Source: Anaerolineales bacterium UBA6131
Lineage (GTDB): Bacteria; Chloroflexota; Anaerolineae; UBA2200
DNA length: 11,679 nucleotides
Direction: 5' to 3'
Assembly: GCA_002435875.1 (NCBI GenBank)
Contig: DIVN01000218.1
Span: 839 to 12,517 of the forward strand
Within the stretch, counting starts at the first letter, position 1. Every line of letters begins with the position of its first letter. A program made the translations under genes and the position numbers. Positions 7,184 to 11,679 of this stretch are shown here, piece after piece. The notes below the pieces were generated by a model. It was not told where the DNA came from. It was given only the letters and a program-made list of their open reading frames with translations, and did not search any database.

Positions 7184-7565
7184 AGGCATGGTTACACCAG
7201 TTGTCTGCTGTCACCTGGAACAGGCCACAACTGGCGAGGTTCGCGGAATACAAGCGGCCGCAAGTCTCATACATGGTGTACTTGGAAGCCAGGAGCGGTA
7301 TAGATTTCTCTTCGGCCAGGGCGATCGTTTCGGCCGGAGGTAGCTTCCCTCGCACGAAGACGATGGCAAGAATCCCGGCCATCTCCGCAGTGCGGACAAC
7401 TTGGGGATTGGTGAGGCCGGTGAGGAGGAGGGTCCCAGCATGGGTGAATGCCAACACATCGCTCATGAGATCGGCGCCGCAGGCCGTCATGACCTCTGCA
7501 GACAAGTCGACCTTGGCCGAGATCAGCTTGCCCTCAATGATCGCGAGTACCTCTGCAAGAGTCAC
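7158..7565 (-). CDS. DRTGG-domain protein, first gene of the operon
   Basis: The protein has 135 residues from a GTG start at 7565, with GGGAG at 7574-7578 eight bases upstream. It is the first gene after the operon promoter, about 100 nt from the predicted transcription start. It aligns by eye with the DRTGG protein at 5756-6130: CGADLMSDVL (29-38) against GGYASDLLSCVM, LLLTGLTNPQVVRTAEMAGI against the matching strand-helix, and SIPLLASKYTMYETCGRLY (88-106) against GIPILTT and the helix after it. The two are diverged paralogues. The domain ends near residue 110. The remaining tail has no family likeness, and its last few codons are formed by a GC-rich intergenic repeat that runs into the gene end. 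Cysteines at 29, 102, 113 and 124 are not arranged as a recognisable metal site. Function is unknown beyond a probable ligand-binding role. Confidence 0.8.
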   Translation of the reverse strand: MTLAEVLAIIEGKLISAKVDLSAEVMTACGADLMSDVLAFTHAGTLLLTGLTNPQVVRTAEMAGILAIVFVRGKLPPAETIALAEEKSIPLLASKYTMYETCGRLYSANLASCGLFQVTADNWCNHASPTTNPAS

Positions 7566-7643
7566 GGTTTCTTCTCCCAGGTGGGGGTCGGCTCTTAGAC
7601 GGATGGGTGAGACACCGACTGCAAATCGCCCTGAACCGATGCC

Positions 7644-7661
7644 ATGTGAAAAGATTCACAA
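7644..7661. promoter_or_regulatory. Rex-type operator immediately downstream of the operon transcription start
   Basis: An 18-bp inverted repeat, ATGTGAA-AAGA-TTCACAA on the plus strand, has the frame TTGTGAA-N4-TTCACAA used by the redox repressor Rex. Only one outermost base differs. It covers roughly +4 to +21 relative to the predicted start near 7664, a repressor position. Rex senses the NADH/NAD+ ratio and commonly controls NADH-reoxidising genes, which fits the operon. The inner part, TGTGA-N6-TCACA, also fits a CRP/FNR-family site, so that family is the main alternative. No regulator gene is in the window. Confidence 0.7.
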
Positions 7662-7670
7662 GTTAAAGTC

Positions 7671-7699
7671 ATTATACCATAAGGCCAAGTGCTTGTCAA
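7671..7699 (-). promoter_or_regulatory. Near-perfect sigma-70 promoter of the redox operon
   Basis: Read on the minus strand, a TTGACA -35 box (7694-7699) and a TATAAT -10 box (7671-7676) are separated by exactly 17 bp. Both hexamers match the consensus completely. Transcription should start near 7664, about 100 nt before the GTG of the first DRTGG gene at 7565. All genes down to position 1 are on this strand with gaps of at most 82 bp, and I see no convincing internal terminator, so this can drive the whole operon. A promoter this strong is consistent with control by a repressor (see the adjoining inverted repeat). Confidence 0.85.
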
Positions 7700-7736
7700 G
7701 TCAGTTTTGAGCAGGCAGTAGGAAACGCGAACAAGA

Positions 7737-7765
7737 TTGACGAGAGTCAGAATGTAGAGTATACT
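7737..7765 (+). promoter_or_regulatory. Divergent plus-strand sigma-70 promoter
   Basis: TTGACG (7737-7742) and TATACT (7760-7765) are separated by 17 bp, each one mismatch from consensus. The -10 lies inside the 10-bp palindrome GAGTATACTC (7757-7766). Transcription would begin near 7772 and run toward the epimerase at 8263, giving a leader of about 490 nt, or make a separate small RNA. Its -35 is 38 bp from the -35 of the opposite promoter, so the two are divergent. Confidence 0.6.
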
Positions 7766-7771
7766 CGCGCG

Positions 7772-8262
7772 GATTCTGGTCGCCTTGCAGGTGCTGACTC
7801 CGATGCTGGGCTGCCAATCAAGACTCGGCATGTGGCTCTCGCCATGCGGATCGTGTACGCGTTGTTTGCAATGGCTATGCCGTTTGCCATTCCGTGGTGT
7901 GGTTACTAACCGAGTCGCGTCAAGCACTCTAGCAGTGCTAGCGTGGTCAAGGGAGATGACGTCTAGGGTATGCTTAGTTTGACTTTGCTCGGAGGTTCAG
8001 CTTCGTTAAGCGTGTTTGCCAAGGGCCAGGCTTTTCTTGCCCTGTGACGTCAATCCCAGAGAGTTGCAGCGTGCAGAGTCAAACCTCTGTTGTGTAGCCT
8101 GGGTCGCACCGATAGCGTACCGAACTGTTCTGCGCATTAGGGAATGCCAGTAGAGCGCTGGATGGCACAAATGAAGATTGCTGCCTGCTACTGCGGAGTA
8201 AGCAGCCGGCTAACAGGCAAGCACCTGTCTGGAAAACCAACCCTAACGGGGAAGGGGAAGCG
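7772..8262 (+). other. Non-coding stretch with several inverted repeats upstream of the epimerase
   Basis: I see no convincing coding sequence here. A 65-codon TTG frame at 7785-7982 looks random. Inverted repeats on the plus strand are AGCACT-N5-AGTGCT (7923-7939), AGGGC...GCCCT (8022-8043), TGCCA...TGGCA (8145-8167), CTGCT...AGCAG with three further pairs inside (8185-8204) and ACAGG-N6-CCTGT (8213-8228). TGACGTC occurs twice (7957-7963 and 8045-8051). None matches a riboswitch or T-box that I can name, and no U-tract follows the hairpins. It may be a structured leader, a small RNA, or just spacer. Confidence 0.4.
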
Positions 8263-9192
8263 ATGAAGTTCTTGGTGACTGGCGGAGCTGGCTTCTTAGG
8301 TTCCTCCCTGGCAAACTATCTTGTGGATCAAGGTCATCACGTCCGAGTGCTGGACGATTTGAGTGCGGGTGACCAGGGACGTCTGGATTCGCGCGTCGTT
8401 TTCGCTCGCGGTGATACGCGCGATATTCCCAAGCTGTGGACCCTGCTCAAGGGCGTTGATTGCGTCTATCATCTTGCAGCCCGAGTATCTGTGCAAGAGT
8501 CGGCCCTGTACCCCGTGGAGTACAACGAGGTCAATGTAGGCGGTACCGTCAGCCTGATGACGGCGGTGCGTGATGCACGTGTCAAGCGCGTAGTGTTTAC
8601 GTCTTCTGGGGCAGCATACGGTGAGCAGGAGGCACAGCCAGTGCCAGAATCGGCACGGCTGAAGCCAGCTAGCCCGTACGCGGTGAGCAAGATGGCCGCT
8701 GAAGGCTACGTCCGGGCGCTGGGCGCCCTATGGGGAATTGAAACAGTGGTCTTGCGGGTTTTTAATGTCTATGGACCTGGACAGAGCATCCCCCCTACGC
8801 ACGCGCCGGTCATTCCCCGCTTCCTCAAGCAGATTCTCGGCGGGGGGTCTCTGGTTATCTACGGTGACGGAAAGCAGAGTCGCGATTTCGTATACGTCAG
8901 TGACGCGGTCGATGGACTGGTGGCGGCGGCCAAAGCAAGTGGGATTGACCGCGCTATCCTGAACATAGGCAGTGGTCAGGAATGCACAATCAATACCCTA
9001 GTAGACGCAATCGAGCGAGTGACTTTGCGCACTGCGCATCGTCTGTATAACCAGACCGAGAGCGGCGGCGTACAGCGTTTGGTAGCGGATATCTCGTTGG
9101 CGCGAGATAAGCTGCACTTTCGCCCGAGAGTGGATTTGGAGGCTGGATTACAGCGCGTGCTGAAAGAGGATCGACAGTTCCGCACGACTTAG
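8263..9192 (+). CDS. NAD-dependent epimerase/dehydratase (extended SDR, UDP-glucose 4-epimerase-like)
   Basis: The protein has 309 residues, starting at the ATG at 8263 with a purine-rich AGGGG ribosome site at 8253-8257. The N-terminal Rossmann motif TGGAGFLG (6-13) binds NAD. The active site shows Ser114/Ser115 in FTSSGAAYG and the Tyr139-x3-Lys143 pair in SPYAVSK. RVFNVYGPGQ (165-174) and YGDGKQSRDFVYVSD (200-214) are typical of sugar-nucleotide epimerases and dehydratases. The family acts in the cytoplasm on nucleotide sugars for polysaccharide or glycoconjugate synthesis. Length fits UDP-glucose or UDP-glucuronate 4-epimerases of the short GalE type, but the exact substrate cannot be fixed from motifs. 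It stands alone on the plus strand with a long non-coding upstream region. A Wzz-like gene nearby on the other strand supports a surface polysaccharide connection. Confidence 0.92.
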   Translation: MKFLVTGGAGFLGSSLANYLVDQGHHVRVLDDLSAGDQGRLDSRVVFARGDTRDIPKLWTLLKGVDCVYHLAARVSVQESALYPVEYNEVNVGGTVSLMTAVRDARVKRVVFTSSGAAYGEQEAQPVPESARLKPASPYAVSKMAAEGYVRALGALWGIETVVLRVFNVYGPGQSIPPTHAPVIPRFLKQILGGGSLVIYGDGKQSRDFVYVSDAVDGLVAAAKASGIDRAILNIGSGQECTINTLVDAIERVTLRTAHRLYNQTESGGVQRLVADISLARDKLHFRPRVDLEAGLQRVLKEDRQFRTT

Positions 9193-9207
9193 GCCGGCAG
9201 TGGTCTC

Positions 9208-9245
9208 AAACTGAGGCGCCTTGATGGCGCGCAGTTTCTCTCTCC
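9208..9245 (+). terminator. Terminator-like hairpin after the epimerase gene
   Basis: Sixteen bases after the stop, AAACTG (9208-9213) pairs with CAGTTT (9232-9237). Inside it GCGCC pairs with GGCGC around a five-base loop, with a small internal bulge. The following bases are pyrimidine-rich (CTCTCTCC) but not a run of T, so it is an imperfect Rho-independent terminator. Confidence 0.55.
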
Positions 9246-9255
9246 AAAGGATTCC

Positions 9256-9264
9256 TGCTACAAT
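9256..9264 (+). promoter_or_regulatory. Possible extended -10 promoter of tRNA-Arg
   Basis: TGC-TACAAT (9256-9264) is an extended -10 element ending eight bases before the tRNA. No good -35 is present at the expected place (TTCTCT at 9236-9241). If real, transcription would start only one to three bases before the mature 5' end. Confidence 0.35.
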
Positions 9265-9272
9265 GGTCGCGT

Positions 9273-9345
9273 GCCCCTGTAGCTCAGCGGATAGAGCAGC
9301 TGCCTTCTAAGCAGTTAGTCGGGTGTTCGAGTCACCCCAGGGGCG
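9273..9345 (+). tRNA. tRNA-Arg (anticodon TCT)
   Basis: A full cloverleaf of 73 nt can be drawn. The acceptor GCCCCTG (9273-9279) pairs with CAGGGGC (9338-9344). The D stem is GCTC/GAGC (9282-9285, 9294-9297). The anticodon stem GCTGC/GCAGT (9299-9303, 9311-9315, with one G-U) carries loop CTTCTAA. A five-base variable loop follows, then the T arm GGGTG-TTCGAGT-CACCC (9321-9337). The anticodon TCT at 9306-9308 reads AGA arginine codons, and the discriminator base is G9345. CCA is not encoded and must be added after transcription. Confidence 0.96.
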
Positions 9346-9475
9346 TTCAGGTGCGGGGCTCAGTCTCACACGTGCAGCTGTCTGCTGATTGTCCCTCGCT
9401 TGTCGTTCTGTGCGCCTTCCCCGCTCACCGATGCTTCCTCAGTGGCTGAAGAGGCCAGATAAAGAAATATCGCTC

Positions 9476-10171
9476 TCAATGCGGTGGTGCGCTCTTGGAC
9501 CGGCGCGCTTGAGCTGGCGTCGGTATGCTGGCCAAGACGGAGATTCCAGTCCACTCCTCCACTTGTCGTGGAGTTCGTGCCTGCTCAGGGCGGGACCACT
9601 CCAAGCCTAGGGCCAGGAGCAATCCTGCGAACACGCCCCCCGCAACACCGGCGAAGAGCAACAACTTCTTCCTAGGCCAGCTCTGTCCTGCCGCTTGCGC
9701 GCCGCCGTTCAGCAGGGTAGCCGAAAGACGGTCTTGCGGGTCCTGACGTGAGGCGAATGCCTGTGCGTCTTTGGCAAACAACTCGGCAACCGCCTGTGCT
9801 ATCTGCTGTGCGCGAATCGGATCCGCATCGGTGGCCTCTATCTTGATTCGAAACTCGACCTCGTTGGCCTCGGCGCTGATGGTGCGTTGTAGGTTAGCCG
9901 CATTGCTGGCGTCCAGCCCCATGTGTTCCAGGGCTCGACGAGCCATGCCTTCAGACTGGATGCTTGAGACATAGTTGCGCAGAAGGTTACTGACCTCCTG
10001 GCTCAGTTCCAGCTCAAGCCGCGAGGGCATGACGCTCACCTCGACCATTGAGGTGTAGCGTGGAGTCTGCAGCTGTGTGATAGCCAGCGCACCAGTTGTG
10101 CACAGTGCGGTTACCAGCACAATGACCCACCACCACCTGAAGAGAACCTCGAGGTACTCCCAGATATCCAT
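9476..10171 (-). CDS. Wzz-type chain-length determinant / polysaccharide co-polymerase protein
   Basis: The protein has 231 residues, starting at the ATG at 10171 with GGGAG five bases upstream. It has the Wzz layout: a short cytoplasmic N terminus (MDIWEYLEVLFRWWW), a first membrane segment about 14-33, then an extracytoplasmic domain of about 135 residues. That domain holds an SVMPSRLELELSQEVSN stretch and a long helical part. A second membrane segment lies at about 169-190 (LLLFAGVAGGVFAGLLLALG), followed by a short cytoplasmic tail. Such proteins control O-antigen or exopolysaccharide chain length and often pair with a tyrosine kinase. Here the usual proline-rich motif before the second segment is weak, and no kinase domain is fused. 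It lies 59 bp downstream of valS on the same strand, so it may be cotranscribed with it; I see no clear promoter in the gap. The rest of any polysaccharide cluster is not in the window. Confidence 0.85.
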   Translation of the reverse strand: MDIWEYLEVLFRWWWVIVLVTALCTTGALAITQLQTPRYTSMVEVSVMPSRLELELSQEVSNLLRNYVSSIQSEGMARRALEHMGLDASNAANLQRTISAEANEVEFRIKIEATDADPIRAQQIAQAVAELFAKDAQAFASRQDPQDRLSATLLNGGAQAAGQSWPRKKLLLFAGVAGGVFAGLLLALGLEWSRPEQARTPRQVEEWTGISVLASIPTPAQARRSKSAPPH

Positions 10172-10230
10172 CTAGGCTCCCAAAAGAAACAAGGCTAAGC
10201 CAGGCACAAACGACAATCCGCTGTGCTGGA

Positions 10231-11679
10231 CTATTCTAGCATATTTAGGCGTTCGCGTAACTTGCCAGCCCTCTGCTGGCAGTCTGCCAATCGCGTGCGC
10301 TCTCTGGCCACTACCTCGGCTGGCGCCTTGGCCACGAAGCCTTCTCTTGCCAAGAGCTCTTGAGTGCGTGCCATCTCCTGCTGCAGCTTGTCGAGCTCAC
10401 TTGACAGCCGTGTTCGCTCACGATCGATATCCACAAGACCAGCGAGCGGCAAGTACGCTTCATAGCCGCCCACTACGATAGCTACTGCCTTGGTTGGTTT
10501 CTCGGCGAGCACACTCTCAATGCGCAACTGGCTGGCATCGATCCGAGCAAGGCGCACCAGGATATCGCTGTGGGCTGCGATCAAGTCACTGTTCTGACCG
10601 GCCACAACGGTCGCGGCGATTGCCCTGGAGGACTCTACCTCATATTCCGCACGTGCGTTGCGGATGGCGCGAACCAAGTCCATGATAGGCTGCATCTCGA
10701 TCTCGGCCGGTGGGTCGATCGGATCCGGTTGTGGCCATGCTGCGACAATAAGGGCAGGGCCCTGGTGAGGGAGGTGCTGCCAGGTCTCCTCGGTGACAAA
10801 TGGCATGAATGGATGCAGCAGGCGCAGTGATCGCTCCAGGATATAGACAAGCACATGCCGAGTCTGGCGGGCGGCACCTGGGTCTTGCCCATTGAGTGAG
10901 CTCTTGGCGATCTCTATGTACCAGTCACAAAACTCGCCCCATAGGAAGTCGTAGATGGTCTTGCCTGCTTCCCCGAACTGGTACTGATCGATCTGGCGAG
11001 TTACTTCGGCAATGACACCGTTGTGGCGACTGAGGATCCAGCGGTCCGGCAAGCTCAGCGTGTCTGCGTCTGCTCTCCACTGATCTGCGGTGTCGAGCGC
11101 GCTCTCGGTGGATTGGGCAACGTCGAGATTGCCAATGACAAAGCGGGCAGCATTCCACAGTTTGTTGGCAAAGTTGCGGCTCGCCTCTACCTTTTGCAGA
11201 GATAATTTGGTGTCGTTGCCCGGTGTGCTGCCGGTCAAAAGGGCAAAACGCAACGCATCGGCACCGTACTTCTCGATGACCTCCAACGGGTCCACCACAT
11301 TGCCCTTAGTCTTGCTCATCTTTTGGCCGTGCTCATCACGAATGAGGCCGTGGAGGTAGACTGTGTGAAATGGGGCCTGTCCGGTCATCTTCAGACCCAT
11401 CATGATCATGCGGGCTACCCAAAAGAAGAGGATGTCGTAGGCAGTCTCCATCACATCAGTGGGGTAAAAATACGCCAGGTCTTGTGTATCGGAAGGCCAA
11501 CCCAGGGTTGAGAATGGCCATAGTCCCGAAGAAAACCAGGTGTCCAGGACATCAGGATCCTGGTCTAGGTTGGGGCTTCCGCACTTGCTGCAGGCGGCGA
11601 TCGTCTCCTCGGCGGACACGGTCATCTCGCCGCAGTCGTCGCAGTACCACACGGGAATGCGGTGCCCCCACCAGAGTTG
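10231..11679 (-). CDS. valS: Valyl-tRNA synthetase, C-terminal part (5' end outside window)
   Basis: The frame is open to the right edge; 482 codons are visible, so roughly the N-terminal 400 residues, including the HIGH motif, are missing from view. The first residues, QLWWGHRIPVWYC, open a zinc-ribbon-like CxxC...CxxC (CDDC, CSKC), followed by DVLDTWFSSGLWPFSTLGWP, a signature of ValRS. The class I signature loop appears as KMSKT (in GQKMSKTKGNVVDPLEVIEKYGADALRFAL) rather than KMSKS. The anticodon-binding helical domain follows (about the middle 200 residues). The last 70 residues form the charged C-terminal coiled coil (DRERTRLSSELDKLQQEMARTQ to RERLNMLE), which is specific to ValRS. The enzyme charges tRNA-Val with valine in the cytoplasm. 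The gene ends with TAG at 10231-10233. Confidence 0.97.
   Translation of the reverse strand, partial: QLWWGHRIPVWYCDDCGEMTVSAEETIAACSKCGSPNLDQDPDVLDTWFSSGLWPFSTLGWPSDTQDLAYFYPTDVMETAYDILFFWVARMIMMGLKMTGQAPFHTVYLHGLIRDEHGQKMSKTKGNVVDPLEVIEKYGADALRFALLTGSTPGNDTKLSLQKVEASRNFANKLWNAARFVIGNLDVAQSTESALDTADQWRADADTLSLPDRWILSRHNGVIAEVTRQIDQYQFGEAGKTIYDFLWGEFCDWYIEIAKSSLNGQDPGAARQTRHVLVYILERSLRLLHPFMPFVTEETWQHLPHQGPALIVAAWPQPDPIDPPAEIEMQPIMDLVRAIRNARAEYEVESSRAIAATVVAGQNSDLIAAHSDILVRLARIDASQLRIESVLAEKPTKAVAIVVGGYEAYLPLAGLVDIDRERTRLSSELDKLQQEMARTQELLAREGFVAKAPAEVVARERTRLADCQQRAGKLRERLNMLE

Noticed and set aside
7595..7645. Possible 16-codon leader peptide (ATG at 7645) in the 5' untranslated region of the redox operon
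   Set aside because: No Shine-Dalgarno sequence, no run of regulatory codons, and the start lies inside the operator repeat.
7595..7927. 110-codon minus-strand frame spanning the operon promoter region
   Set aside because: It runs through the -35, -10 and operator, has no recognisable domain and no ribosome site, and its composition looks like non-coding DNA.
7785..7982. 65-codon plus-strand frame after the divergent promoter
   Set aside because: TTG start without ribosome site, no motif, residue composition like random sequence.
7900..8262. CRISPR array, T-box or cyclic-di-GMP riboswitch in the intergenic region
   Set aside because: No regularly spaced repeats, no T-box core sequence and no conserved riboswitch core could be found.
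9346..9475. Attachment site or terminator in the convergent gap after the tRNA
   Set aside because: No direct repeat of the tRNA 3' end and only weak short stems (CAGC/GCTG); no integrase gene nearby.

Overview
The window looks like chromosomal DNA of a GC-rich anaerobic bacterium. Soluble bifurcating-type redox genes, a run of small signalling genes, and a GC-rich intergenic repeat of the kind I associate with Chloroflexota (Anaerolineae-like) genomes all point that way. The phylum is an impression from gene style, not a demonstrated placement.

Positions 1-7700, minus strand: one long, tightly packed operon reading from 7565 down past position 1. It starts at an almost ideal sigma-70 promoter (TTGACA, 17 bp, TATAAT). 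Just downstream of the predicted start of transcription lies an 18-bp inverted repeat matching 17 of 18 positions of a Rex operator frame. Gene order is: DRTGG-domain protein, CBS-CBS-ATPase, second DRTGG protein, PHP-family phosphoesterase, NuoE-like 2Fe-2S subunit, stand-alone HATPase, small thioredoxin-like 2Fe-2S protein, a 1038-residue fusion of a NuoF-like NADH/FMN subunit with a GltD-like FAD/NAD(P)H module, and the beginning of a NuoG/HydA-like subunit cut by the window edge. No membrane subunits are present, so this is not respiratory complex I. The layout fits a soluble NAD(P)-linked [FeFe] hydrogenase (HydABC type) or related formate dehydrogenase, preceded by a probable regulatory module. 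Which catalytic subunit it is cannot be decided inside the window.

Positions 7566-8262: a roughly 700-bp divergent intergenic region. It holds the operon promoter and operator, a good plus-strand promoter (TTGACG, 17 bp, TATACT), and several inverted repeats in what would be a roughly 490-nt leader ahead of the next gene. I recognise no coding sequence there.

Positions 8263-9345, plus strand: an NAD-dependent sugar-nucleotide epimerase/dehydratase, a terminator-like hairpin, and tRNA-Arg(TCT).

Positions 9476-11679, minus strand: a Wzz-type chain-length/polysaccharide co-polymerase protein with two membrane segments, preceded by the C-terminal two fifths or so of valyl-tRNA synthetase, which runs off the right edge. 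The epimerase and Wzz-like protein suggest a link to surface polysaccharide. The valS and tRNA genes are ordinary housekeeping.
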